Positions 11,516 to 21,277 of a stretch of 64,000 bases of DNA are shown here, in pieces. Each line of letters opens with the position of its first letter. Position 1 is the first letter of the stretch. The notes under the pieces were generated by a model, which searched no databases, was not told the DNA's origin, and saw nothing but the letters and a program-made list of their open reading frames with translations. Source of the stretch: Balamuthia mandrillaris (taxonomy: Eukaryota > Discosea > Longamoebia > Balamuthiidae); the NCBI GenBank assembly GCA_031835245.1, contig JAVKOQ010000036.1:191001-255000 (forward strand), written 5' to 3'. The translations under genes and the position numbers were made by a program.

Positions 11516-12580
11516 TCATTCTTTCCGAAGGAGACCAGGAGAAGAAGTTCTCCTTTGTTCGTTTGTCTTTGCCTCTGCTTCACTGCTTCCTCCTTCTCCT
11601 CCACCTCGCAAAGCCAAAACCAGGTGCAACAGGCTTCCACCACGAACATTATATTCGGCAAGCGTCCTCTCATCCGCCATTTGGCGCCCCCTCCAAATGA
11701 TCCTCTGCTGAGAGGCCGGCACGCCAGACTTCTCCTCCAACAACTCTTTCAGCTGTTCCACGGTGTAGCTCGGCGTCGCTCGTAAGGTGATCGCTTTGCC
11801 GGTTAATGTTTTTACAAGTACACTCATTTCTCCGTTTTCTTCCTCCTCCGTTTCTCTTCTTGCTTGGAGGATTGTTGGCGCTGTTGACAAAGTTCTGGAA
11901 GAGAAGATGATTCCTACTCCTCTCTCTGCTTCCTCCTCTTCTTCTTCCTCCTCTTCTTTTGCTGAATGACTACGTACAAGGTTTTGCAGTGTTGCTTGTT
12001 GTTGTTGCTGTTGGTGAAAAGGTTTCATGAGACGCATTCGTTTATAGACCGCTTTGAGCTGTTCTCTGTCGTAGGGCGGTCTTCCTTGCTCGCACCCTTC
12101 CTCTTCTTCCTCTTCCTCTTCTCCATGCTGCTGTTGTTTGCCAAAGAAATAGGCATGTTCTGCCAGCTCGTCGTTCGTGTTGTCCCATCCCCTTCGGCTT
12201 CGTTTCCGGCCACCGCCGAGAGAAGAGGCAGAGGCGGAGGCAGAAGAAGAAAAGGAGGCAAAGGAAAAGGTGAACGGGGAAGGAGGATGAAAGTGAGTGG
12301 AGTCTTCAAAGGTCACCACGTTGTTGGAGGAAGAAGAGGAGAAAAGGGCGGGCACGGAGATGGAGGGTTGCGGAGGGGGAAAGGCGCTTGCGGAGGAAGA
12401 AGCAGCGGTGGAAGAAAAAACGGAAACGGGGTTGTGGTTGCTAGTGTCGAAAGAAAAGTTTGGTTTGGCGAAAGGAGAAGAAGTTGCGTCGATCGTTGAT
12501 CGACGAGAGGATTGAGGCGAGGAAGGGGCTATGTCCATCTCGAAGGCAGAGGAGGAGTGCATGGCCAACCTATCGTCCAT
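11516..12580 (-). CDS. NEDD8-like ubiquitin-fold protein with long N-terminal extension
   Basis: Single exon, 354 residues. Residues 252-327 form a 76-residue ubiquitin fold beginning MSVLVKTLTGK and ending LHLVLALRGG. It has NEDD8-type traits: Ala at position 72 (ubiquitin has Arg), GRQMADERT near position 48, and GGS before LHLVLALRGG. Lys48 and Lys63 of ubiquitin are Arg and Gly here. A 27-residue tail follows the diglycine (G76 codon 11600-11602) and would need cleavage before conjugation. The N-terminal 251 residues are Ser-, Glu- and Gln-rich with a basic GGGRKRSRRG patch. ATG 12580 is the first in frame; the open frame upstream of it has only non-ATG starts. It is convergent with the LIM gene, 26 bases apart. 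It may be a true NEDD8 precursor or a divergent UBL fusion. Confidence 0.8.
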   Translation of the reverse strand: MDDRLAMHSSSAFEMDIAPSSPQSSRRSTIDATSSPFAKPNFSFDTSNHNPVSVFSSTAASSSASAFPPPQPSISVPALFSSSSSNNVVTFEDSTHFHPPSPFTFSFASFSSSASASASSLGGGRKRSRRGWDNTNDELAEHAYFFGKQQQHGEEEEEEEEGCEQGRPPYDREQLKAVYKRMRLMKPFHQQQQQQATLQNLVRSHSAKEEEEEEEEEAERGVGIIFSSRTLSTAPTILQARRETEEEENGEMSVLVKTLTGKAITLRATPSYTVEQLKELLEEKSGVPASQQRIIWRGRQMADERTLAEYNVRGGSLLHLVLALRGGGEGGSSEAEAKTNEQRRTSSPGLLRKE

Positions 12581-13674
12581 AGTCCAACATGAAATAACAA
12601 GAGGAGAGGTGCTGTCGTTGATGGCAATTGAACAGAGGACACTGGGACCAGAAAAAAAAAACTTAAGAAACAACCACCATCAACCACTAAAAGAGTAGCA
12701 AGCAACGAGCAACAAAAAAAAAAAAGGAGGGTGCTTGCGAGGAGGGAGGTACAAGAAAGGGGGGGGGGGAATCTTTGGGCAGAGAGGTGAGCGGCGGTGG
12801 CTAGCTGTTGAAAAAGCGGCTCTTTTTCGTTTCTCTTCTCTCGCGTGTACCTGTTAAAATTGTTCCAGGAAAATAAAAGCGGGTGTGTTCCTGTGGCCTC
12901 TCACGTGATCACATGCCTTTTCGGATGGGCGGGAAAAGGGGGAGGGGGGGGGGTTGGGGAGGACGAAAGGGGCCACAAACGAGGGAAGAAGAAGAAAGGC
13001 AATAGGCAAGGCCTCTCTTCTTCGTTTCTTTTCTTTATAGCCTTCTTCCCGTTTTATTTATCTGGCTTTGAGGTTTCACACAAACAGAAGGAGCTGGGCC
13101 TGCATAACGCAGTTGCTGATGTCCTCAAAAGAACTTCCTGACCGCGCTGTGCACGGCGTCTACCCTATTTCTGTGGTGGCCGTGGTGCGTTGCCTTGGTG
13201 CCTCCCAGTTCGGTGACCGTGGCTTTGTGGCCTTGGGTTCCGGTCTTGAGGACCTGGTGCACTTCCACAAGGAACTTTCTGTCCCCAATCTCCAGGCTTT
13301 TGGTTTCGCTTCTCTGCCAGAGGTTTATGGCAGGCTGGACGAGTTGGAGGTAATCCATTGGTCTTCTTCCTCAGGGTCCCTGGGTTGTCTCCTGTTTTTT
13401 CTTTTGCTCAGCAGTTTCTTTTTCTAGGCCTCAACTGTAGAACTTCCTCAACGGACCAGAAGTAGTTGCCAAACGGCAAATGGACCAGCGTTCTTGTGCC
13501 ACCGCAACAATTGGCAAGAAAGCAGTGCTCCACAACTATGCTTTAATTGCTTTCTTTTTTACACACCAAAAATCTATAAAGCCTGCCTATGGATACAAGA
13601 ACGAGTCGAAAGTTGCGAGAGTAGCAGCGTGTGGCAAGCCAGACATTTCCAGAATTGTAACCAAGACAAAGAAG
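12581..13674. other. Intergenic stretch with an ambiguous exon-like block
   Basis: G- and A-rich runs fill 12700-12990. At 13119-13349 both strands look coding. The plus strand has ATG MSSKELPDRAVHG..., ending GRLDELE before a GTAATC donor (77 codons). The minus strand has ATG MDYLQLVQPAINL..., ending SAVRKFF stop (about 13125-13358). Codon use is similar in both and I recognise neither product. No consistent second exon was found for the plus version. Treat it as an unresolved small gene or gene fragment. Confidence 0.3.
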
Positions 13675-14049
13675 ATGGGAAACGCGCACTGTCTGGTACA
13701 CAACGACACCCCAGAACCAGCCGTTGTCATAACCTACAATTATTCGGATTGCGTGAACGTGGTGCCCTTTCGAATGTACATCGTCAAACCGAATGAAACC
13801 CGCGAGGTCAAGGCGGCCGCCGATTTCAGGGGTCTGAAGCTTCGCCTCCAGCTGGAGGATGACAAGTCGGGCGTCTACATGGCCGCGAACAACGATGAGG
13901 TGCTGGTGAGCGTTATTGGAAAGATGACTGGCGGGCGCATTCGCCTGGAACATGTGAAGGCTGGGATAGAGGTGGCGGGAAGCGGGCTGGTGAAGTTTGT
14001 TGAAGCGGGTGGAGCTTTCGTAGGAGCATTTATGCAGGCCAAAAAATAA
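13675..14049 (+). CDS. Small unknown protein with MGN start
   Basis: Single exon, 124 residues, beginning MGNAHCLVHND and ending GAFVGAFMQAKK. Codon use matches the other genes, with strong C/G preference at third positions. Gly2 followed by Asn and Cys6 fits a possible N-myristoylation site, with Cys6 as a possible palmitoylation site. The rest looks like a mixed beta domain (VVITYNYSDCVNVVPF, YIVKPNETREVKAAA) and a Gly/Ala-rich C-terminal helix. The frame is open upstream to an ATG at 13480, but the codons there look non-coding. I do not recognise the family. The call as a real gene rests on codon use, length and the clean stop. Confidence 0.6.
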   Translation: MGNAHCLVHNDTPEPAVVITYNYSDCVNVVPFRMYIVKPNETREVKAAADFRGLKLRLQLEDDKSGVYMAANNDEVLVSVIGKMTGGRIRLEHVKAGIEVAGSGLVKFVEAGGAFVGAFMQAKK

Positions 14050-14104
14050 AGTGGTACCCTTATCATTCCCTTGTATATAAAATCACTGTTGTTTATGCTG
14101 TTCA

Positions 14105-14301
14105 TCTTCTTCTTTCTCTTCTTCTTCTTCTTCTTCTTCTTGTTCTTCTTCTTGTTCTTCTTCTTCTTCTTCTTTTTCTTTTTCTTCTTTTTCTTCTTCT
14201 TCTTCTTCTTCTTCTTGTTCTTCTTGTTCTTCTTCTTGTTCTTCTTCTTGTTCTTCTTGTTCTTCTTCTTCTTCTTCTTCTTCTTCTTCTTCTTCTTCTT
14301 C
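14105..14301. repeat. (TTC)n microsatellite with TTG interruptions
   Basis: Almost 200 bases of TTC repeats broken by TTG and TTT triplets, lying between two convergent short genes. It creates long open frames of Phe/Leu or Lys/Asn on both strands that are not genes. Confidence 0.95.
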
Positions 14302-14319
14302 TCCTCAGAAGAAAAAAGC

Positions 14320-14532
14320 CTAACCAAACATCAGAATCCGACTCGGGAGCAGCGGTTTTGCTTCTAACATGACGGGGCTACCTCGTGCTCTTTGGCCTTC
14401 CGTTGGAACATCGAATTGGTTGGTGTATCGAGGATCCGAGAAGAGACCCACTTCCAAAGCGGTTGTCGTCAATTTAGAAGTGGCGAAGACGAAAAAGAAG
14501 CACAGAAAGATAAGCGCTTGGGTGCGGTCCAT
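14320..14532 (-). CDS. Possible small secreted protein
   Basis: A 70-residue single-exon ORF. The N-terminus MDRTQALIFLCFFFVFATS resembles a signal peptide, and the mature part would be about 48 residues without cysteines. No similarity is recognised. It lies between a microsatellite and the SNM1 gene, so it could also be chance. Low confidence. Confidence 0.3.
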   Translation of the reverse strand: MDRTQALIFLCFFFVFATSKLTTTALEVGLFSDPRYTNQFDVPTEGQRARGSPVMLEAKPLLPSRILMFG

Positions 14533-14758
14533 AGCTGTATATGATGCTTGTTTTTTTGTTGCCTTGGTTGTTACTCGGGAAGTTTTGACAATTGCAAATA
14601 GTGTGAGACGGTAATTCACGCAACCTTTAAAACAACAAAAAAAAAGGTCAAAAATGCGTGTGCTATTCACAGAACGAGAGAAAAAGAGAAAAGTACCATT
14701 GCCATCTCCAATTGGAGTCTCTCGACAGTAATTTTCTCAACGTTTAGTGTCACGTGAT

Positions 14759-16890
14759 TCATTTTGTATTGGTGCTATTTTCGGGGAGGTGTTTTCTGGG
14801 ACCACGGAGGAAAGAGTGCAGAGTAGCTTGTTTGGTCGTCGGTGAAGTTGTTACGAAAGAACGTTTCTTGTGATGGTCGTTTTGTTCTTCAGGTTCGCTC
14901 AACGTGAGGTCGATTACGTGTGTATCTTTATCATTCTTCTTTTCTTCCCTTCTTGGGTGAAAGTCTTCGTCTTCGAGATCTTGTCCCTGAGAGGTGTCTC
15001 CGGCAAACAGTTCTTCTTGTTCGGACCAATCTCCTTCCATGACTAGTTGAAGCCAGTCTTCGTACACCTGCTGTCCTTGTTGCTCGTCTTTCTCGTCTGT
15101 CGTGTCCGTTTTGTCAATCTTGTTCGTCACCTGTTCTCTTTCTTCTCTGTCTTTTTCGATTGCTTCCTCGTTTTCTGCTGTAATATCAATGAGAGAGGAT
15201 TGAAAGGAAGGTGTTTTTGCTCGCGGCGAAAAGTAGTGAAGAAGTGGCCCTTTTTCCTTTGATGCAGAAGCTATACTGGTTGGTGCGCTTTCGCAGCGTT
15301 GAAAAAGTTTTGGTCGTTTTTGAGGTGTAACAGTATCAACAGAAGAAGAAGAAGAAGAAGAAGAAGAAGAAGAAGAAGAAGAAGAAGAACAAGAAGAAGA
15401 AGAAGAAGAAGAACAAGAACAAGAACAAGAACAAGCAGAACAAGCAGAAGGACAAGAAGAAGCATCACTAGGAGTTTGGCTAGAAGGAGTTCCACGTGAA
15501 AAGAATCGTAGCAGGGAAGAAGAGGAGAAAGAAGGAAAAGAAGATGCGATTGTAGAGAGCACGGAAGATGATTTTCGTTTTTGTGGAGTAAGACGAGAAC
15601 TCGTCGTTGCTGAAGCGGTGTCCTTATCAACTGAAGACATAAAAGATGACGAACTGGTGATAGCCAAGGAGGAGGAAGAAGATACAGAAAAGGAAGCTGG
15701 AGAGATAGATGGAAGGCTTTGGCTCCGGTTAATACGTTGAAAGTGCGAATGAATGTACTTTGGACTTGCGGGATTCAGAATGTCATCAAAGTGCTGCAAC
15801 ACTTTTTGTGTTTGTTGCTTCGAATAACAGTTGACCGTCGGAATAATCTTCGTTGGCCGCAAGAAGGCCACAAACTCTCGTAGTTCTTTGTAGTTGGAAT
15901 GTTCTGAGTATGGCACCGAATAGATCGTTAAATTAGGACCTTGCTCTGTTCGTTTGAAGGAATTGCCGCTCCAACCAGTCGGGCGAAACCCAACAATGCG
16001 TTCATACTTATTTGTGGTAAGGGTTTGGCTCATTTGTTCAAAGTTTATCGCTCCCATAGCACACTATACAATCAATCAAGTTGGTTATTTTTTTTTAAAG
16101 AAAAACGAGAGAAGCAGAAAAAATGCACGAACGTACAACGTGAACGTTTGTTATATCAGGATTTGTTGTTAAAATGGAGGTCATGTCGTTTAAGTCGAGA
16201 CATTCCAGAATCTTCCACCTTGTGAACACAGATTAGAACTGGATGAGTGCACAAGAGAAGAGAGCGATTCTTACTTAGTTTTGTTGACATAAACTTTTTT
16301 CTGAAACTGACGAGCAACAGCACAAAACACTTTTTCTTTGCCAATGAGATACGTTCCAATCAAGAATAGTGTAGATGGAGAGCTCTATCAGAGCACGAAT
16401 TTCAGTTTTAAGAGTTGAGAGAAGGGGAGAGAGAAAGAGCGAGAGAGAGGCAAACAGAGATGAATATTGAAGAGACTGACCCTCATTTCATCATGGATGA
16501 TTTGAAGAACAGAATGAACAGCTTCTTCTTGTGTTGGGAAAGCATGCTTCGGATGGCAAAAGGTGTTGTCTAGGTACAATGCTGATACAATATAATGAAG
16601 TGCTTAGTGGATGTGAATGAAATAAAGAGCAACAATATCAAACAATGAACAACGGATGAAGCTTACTATCTATATGAATGCTCGACAATTGAGGATAGGA
16701 CTTCATCTTTGGGTGATATCTGAAATCACCAACGTGAAGGATGTGCTTATTCCCCACACGAAATAAAAACAAGACTGCTCCCTGTTATCATGAATGGCAA
16801 AGAGAAGATGAGAAAGAGAAAGAGAAGAGTTTAAAGGATAATTAAAACAGAGAGAAAAACTCCTGAGAAAACAGGAAAGGCATATAGGCG

Positions 16891-16936
<46 letters not shown>

Positions 16937-17070
16937 CGTGAAGAAATGCTCACAGGGCAGTGGTTTGCCGGCAACAATGTAACTTCGATGTTTTCTATGA
17001 TGACAGGCGATTTCACTGATGGAGGCGAAAGGTCGGTTGTTAATAAGTTTCATGCCTTGAGCAAGGAGAC

Positions 17071-17119
<49 letters not shown>

Positions 17120-17715
17120 GGAGGGAGAGGGAGAGAGAGAGAGAGAGAGGAAGAGAGAGAAGGAGAGCTAAACATACTAGGAAGAGGGCGTAAGAGGTGT
17201 TGCGGTACTTGCAACTGCTTAACGACTAACCTTGCCGTGATCTCAGAACAGTCTTTTTTTTTTTGTTAAAAAAAATATCCATCAACAACAACAACAAAGA
17301 GAAAAGTTTCACGAAACGCTGAACGTACAAATGAGACCAGCAGAAAAAGACTTGGTAAGTCCCATGTAGTGATCCGAATGGAAGTGACTGAACAAATAAA
17401 AGAGAGTGGAAGAGGATGAGGTAAGATCAGATCAAACATCAGCAAACAATCTTATTTTTTAAAAAAAACTGACGTAAGAAAATAAGAAGTGCACCAAGTG
17501 CGTTGATGCCGAAATCCATCCACGATGAAGTTGGTGCTCTCCACTTGTTTGAAGTAGGGAAAGTAGGAGGAGGAGGAGGCGGAGTTGCCGCGGCCTTTAT
17601 TCCAACCAGTGTTGCCGTACCGGCCGCGCCATCCCTTTTTTTTCTCCGCTCCAGCAGCAGCCGAGGAGGCAGGAGGAGAAGAAGAGGAGGAAGCGTGGCT
17701 GCTCTCTGCTTCCAT
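14759..17715 (-). CDS. SNM1/PSO2-type DNA cross-link repair nuclease
   Basis: Model: complement(join(14759..16063,16137..16218,16275..16384,16481..16581,16667..16781,16954..17015,17178..17252,17329..17387,17474..17715)), 716 residues, nine exons in phase. Splicing restores a metallo-beta-lactamase/beta-CASP nuclease: YFLTHFHSDHYMGLTKSF (HxHxDH metal motif), LIYCSEITARLV, TLLPANHCPGAV, ILHVGDFRYHP, LYLDNTFCHPK, then GFRPTGW and VPYSEHSNYKELREF (the closing His). This family trims cross-linked or damaged DNA 5' ends. The C-terminal 280 residues are Ser-rich and contain three PCNA-binding-like motifs and a VIDLT SUMO-interacting motif. The start is ATG 17715; the upstream frame lacks ATG. Several introns hold long (TC)n on the sense strand. 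Confidence 0.92.
14807..14830 (-). other. Predicted PIP box in the SNM1-type nuclease
   Basis: The codons spell QATLHSFL, matching the consensus Q-x-x-[LIM]-x-x-[FY]-[FYL] for binding PCNA, 15 residues before the stop. Two related motifs lie upstream: GPLLHYFSPR (about 15221-15255) and SSLLRFFSRG (about 15489-15520). Function is inferred from the motif only. Confidence 0.5.
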
Positions 17716-18063
17716 CTTTTTTGTGTTCAATTGAAACAATTTTTTGAGCCAAAAAATTTTCTTCGAAATATTTTGTAAGTCGACAAAAATAATTTATAAT
17801 TTAAACAAAACACACAAAGAGGAGAGAAATGCTGCCCTCTTGGCCTCTTCTTTTGTGTTGTTGTTTGATTCCGATGTTGTTTGTTGTTGGTCAAGAGAAG
17901 AAGAGTTAGTTGGTCGGCTTGTGCCTATTCAAAAATAACAAAAGCCTATATGCTATCATCAAAAAAAAAAAAAAAAAAACAAAGATAAATAAAAATATTA
18001 CACAATTGCGAATGGTTTCTTTTGGTTGGCTGAGTTTTTTTTTCTTTCTTTTTTGCAACTGTT
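17716..18063. promoter_or_regulatory. Spacer upstream of the SNM1 gene
   Basis: About 350 bases between the SNM1 start and the 3' end of the His-rich gene. GTCGACAAAA lies at 17779-17788 on the plus strand, about 65 bases upstream of the SNM1 ATG, in AT-rich sequence. A poly-A run is at 17961-17979. No gene is seen. Confidence 0.4.
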
Positions 18064-18495
18064 TCAGTGGTGATGGTGCCCATGATGATGGTGGTGTCCG
18101 TGGTGATGGTGCCCATGATGATGATGGTGGCCGTGGTGATGATGGTCATGATGGTGGTGCCCATGGTGATGATGGTGGCCGTGGTGGCCAAAGTCCACAT
18201 GGTGATGGTGCACGTCTGTTTGGAAACTGAGGAAACAGTAAATGAAAGAGCACATTTTTTTGTAAACACTGTAAAAGAAAAATGGAGAAAAAAAAGCAGA
18301 GTGCAAAGAAGCATATAACAACAAATTTAAATAAAAATAACAGCAAGAGAGGAAGGAGCGGAGCAAACAAAAACAAAAGAGAACCCCAAAAACAGAAACG
18401 AACCCTATGTGGCCATGGTGATGATGATGTCCGTGGTGGTGATGCCGGTCGTGGTGCACCACTTCCACAGTTTCACAGGATTCACAAAGGCCCAT
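18064..18495 (-). CDS. Histidine-rich small protein with possible N-terminal lipidation site
   Basis: Model: complement(join(18064..18226,18404..18495)), 84 residues. The intron (donor GTTCGT, acceptor TTCCTCAG) joins in phase 2. By my count 49 of 84 residues are His, in blocks of 2-5 separated by single Gly or Asp (HHHHGHHHHHGH, DHHHHGHHHHH). The N-terminus MGLCESCETVEVV offers Gly2 and Cys4/Cys7, a possible myristoyl/palmitoyl site. Such a protein could bind Ni, Zn, Cu or haem, or act as a pH-sensitive membrane protein as hisactophilin of Dictyostelium does, but there is no sequence homology to it. The donor/acceptor pair chosen is the only one I found that keeps the His frame. Confidence 0.7.
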   Translation of the reverse strand: MGLCESCETVEVVHHDRHHHHGHHHHHGHIGFVSVFGVLFCFCLLRSFLSCCYFYLNLLLYASLHSAFFSPFFFYSVYKKMCSFIYCFLSFQTDVHHHHVDFGHHGHHHHHGHHHHDHHHHGHHHHHGHHHHGHHHHHGHHHH

Positions 18496-18814
18496 CTTAT
18501 CCGGTTCGGTTTGTCTGTTTTTTTTTTTTTGTTTTGTTTTTTGTATTATAGTTTTGTATTTTCTCTTTTGTAAAAGGTGGTGGTTACACTTTTCTTTTTC
18601 CTTTTCGTTTTCAAGTTTTCGTTGTTTCGCTGTTAATCTTATATTAAAAGTTCATTTATCGCCGAAAGAGGCACCTATCGATATTTATCATCATGTTTTT
18701 AATATATTTAACAATTTTTAACACAATTGATATTTTGCTTTAAGACAATAAAATTAGAACAATTTTCAACTTTTTCGAAAAGTCACAAAAATATCGAAAA
18801 CAACAAAACAAAAG
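18496..18814. promoter_or_regulatory. Divergent intergenic region, His-rich and acyl-CoA oxidase genes
   Basis: An AT-rich spacer of about 320 bases with T runs and a TATCGATA palindrome near 18678. No gene is seen. It presumably holds both promoters. Confidence 0.4.
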
Positions 18815-19660
18815 ATGAACTCGCAAGAGAGCAAGCAAGCCGAGAAGCTTGAACCTGGCACAGCCGTGCGAGGCGTGCGGCGGTTGGGCGTCGTCGGTCG
18901 TCACCTCTTCCGGTCCGACGCCAACGCCCTCTCTCCACAACCACGAAACACCATGGCCGAAAGAGCCGTGTGCATCAATCCCGTTGCCGCTGCTACTACC
19001 ACTCTTTCTGCCTCCTCCGAAGCATCCTCCTCGTCCGACTATCTCCACTTGGATGAGCTGCTGTCTGCATCCGAAAAGGAGATACGCTACCGCGTCCGTT
19101 CCTTTTCTCAGAAAGAAATCTTGCCCATTGTGAGTGCCAACATCTCTTTTTTTCTCTCTTTACTTCACTTCACCTCTCTTCTCGTTGGTTTGTTTCTCTT
19201 CTTCGTGTAGTGCTCATCTTTTTTTCACTTCCTCGTAGATCGATGATTATTACGAGCGTGCTGCGTTCCCCCATGAACTTTTGCCCAAGTTGGCAGCCTT
19301 GAACCTGTGCTCAGGCAATATCCAAGGCTACGGTTGCCCTGTTCGTTTTTCTCCTCTTCTTCTTTCCTCTTTCCTCTTTCCTCTTTCCTCTTTCCTCTTT
19401 CCTCCCCTCCTTCCTCTTTCCTCTTTCCTCTTTCCTCCTCCTCCTTCCTCCCTCCTCCTCCTCCTCCTTCTTCTTCTTCTTCTCTTCAATCTATTGTATA
19501 GTTACTCACTTCTACGCGAAATCAGAAAATGTCGGGACTAGAATGCGGTCTTGTGGCGATGGAACTGGCCAAAGTGGACGCTGGAATGGCCACCTTCTAT
19601 TCCATTTTGCAACCTATTTCCATGTTGTCCATCTACAAATCTGGTGGGAAGAAGAGAGAG

Positions 19661-19698
<38 letters not shown>

Positions 19699-20018
19699 AT
19701 ACTAATACTGCTTTATGATAGGAAGTGAAGAACAAAAGAAAGAATTGTTGCCCAAGATGGCCAGCCTGCAGTTGATAGGTTGTTTTGGATTGACTGAACC
19801 TGACGCTGGCAGGTTTACTTCCTCTGAAAACCATTCTTTTTCCATTATTCGTTTCTGCTTTCCTCCTAACGTATCACCACCCCATCTGTCAAACTTTGGT
19901 GAATCACAGTGACGCCAGCAATCTGTACACCACTGCTAAAAAAGTGGAAGGCGGATGGCTTTTGAATGGACGAAAGCGGTGGATTGGTAACGGTACCTTC
20001 GCAGGTTAGTCCCTCTCG

Positions 20019-20079
<61 letters not shown>

Positions 20080-21277
20080 TGCTCGCTCGCTCGTTTGCAT
20101 CTCTGATAATCGATATACAGATGTAATCATTATTTGGGCTATCAATGCCGATACCAAAAAAGTGCACGGCTTCATTGTACGAAAAGGTGCTTTATAATAA
20201 CTTCTATCTATTGGGCTTAAGTTTGGCTAACATATCTTTTTATTATGAACGTTAACAGGTGCTAGAGGTTTAAAGACAATCAAGATAGAAAATAAGATAG
20301 CGTTAAGGGCGGTCCAAAAGTACGTTACGTTTCCTTGTTCTTCTCTTTCTTTCAGTGCTGTTCTCTCTCTCTCTCTTTCTCTCTCTCGTGTCGCTTATCA
20401 GTTTATAAATGATCGCCACTAAATGAGGTAATGCCTTTATAGTGCTGATATAGTGCTGGAAGACTGTTTTGTTCCTGATCAAGACCAACTCGTGGCTGCC
20501 AAAGACTTCAAAACCGGACCTGCCAGTTCCTTGTTCCTCACTCGCATCATGGCTGGTGCCTTATCTTTCTTTTCTTTGTTTTTTGTACACCAGTCCTTCC
20601 ATTTAAATGCTCACGGCACCAACAGGATGGATAGCATTGGGAACCGCAATGGGAGCATACGAGCGCTGTCTTGCCTACTTAAAGCAGCGTCGCCAGTTTG
20701 GCGTACCGTTGGCTCGTCTTCAGATATTGCAGGAGAAAGTGGTGCGCATGTTGGGCACCATTCAGTGCATCACTCTGTTGTGTTGGCGGGTAAGCAGTCT
20801 TTATGATGCGCGTACCCTCAGCTTTGGTCAAGCCAGTCTTGCAAAGGTATTCGATTTCTTCATTCTTTACCTTTTTCTTCCTCTCCATTCTTCTCTCGGC
20901 TTGTCCGTACCAAATGCTAAACTGATGAAAAACCGAAAAGGCAACCAGCACAAGAATGGCAAGATCAGTGTTGAAGCTGGCAAGGGAGTGCATGGGCGGT
21001 AATGGAGTGGTGACCGACTTTGGAGTGGCGCGAGCTTTTGCCGACATCGAAGCCGTTTATACCTTTGAAGGCTCCTACGAGATCAATTCACTGTACCTAT
21101 CTTTTCTCTTCTCTTTTTATTATTGTTTATTGTCTTCTCTTCCTGTGTTTATTCTTTGTTTCTCTGTTTTCTCCAGATGTCTTTTATTGTTTTCTCTTTT
21201 GACCCTTTTCATCTATTTGTTGTAAAAACAGCATAACTGGAAGAGAGGTAACTGGACATGCTGCTTTCCGGCCTTGA
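18815..21277 (+). CDS. Peroxisomal acyl-CoA oxidase, ACX4 type
   Basis: Model: join(18815..19129,19239..19340,19526..19643,19722..19812,19910..20004,20121..20186,20259..20319,20443..20555,20626..20846,20941..21092,21232..21277), 459 residues, eleven exons in phase. It matches plant ACX4/glutaryl-CoA-dehydrogenase-like enzymes throughout: [97 protein letters not shown]. The FAD-dependent reaction oxidises acyl-CoA to 2-enoyl-CoA. It ends [12 protein letters not shown] without the C-terminal SRL signal of ACX4. The N-terminus instead contains RLGVVGRHL (residues 23-31), a perfect PTS2 peroxisomal signal. Peroxisomal location is inferred from that. Introns contain (CTTTCCT)n, (GA)n and (TC)n. 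Confidence 0.93.
18881..18907 (+). other. PTS2 peroxisomal targeting nonapeptide
   Basis: The codons read RLGVVGRHL, fitting R-[LVIQ]-x5-[HQ]-[LA], at residues 23-31 of the acyl-CoA oxidase. PEX7 recognises such sequences. The motif sits in a basic N-terminal extension absent from plant ACX4. Confidence 0.6.

Noticed and set aside
14071-14367. Poly-Phe and poly-Lys frames
   Set aside because: Translation of the (TTC)n microsatellite.
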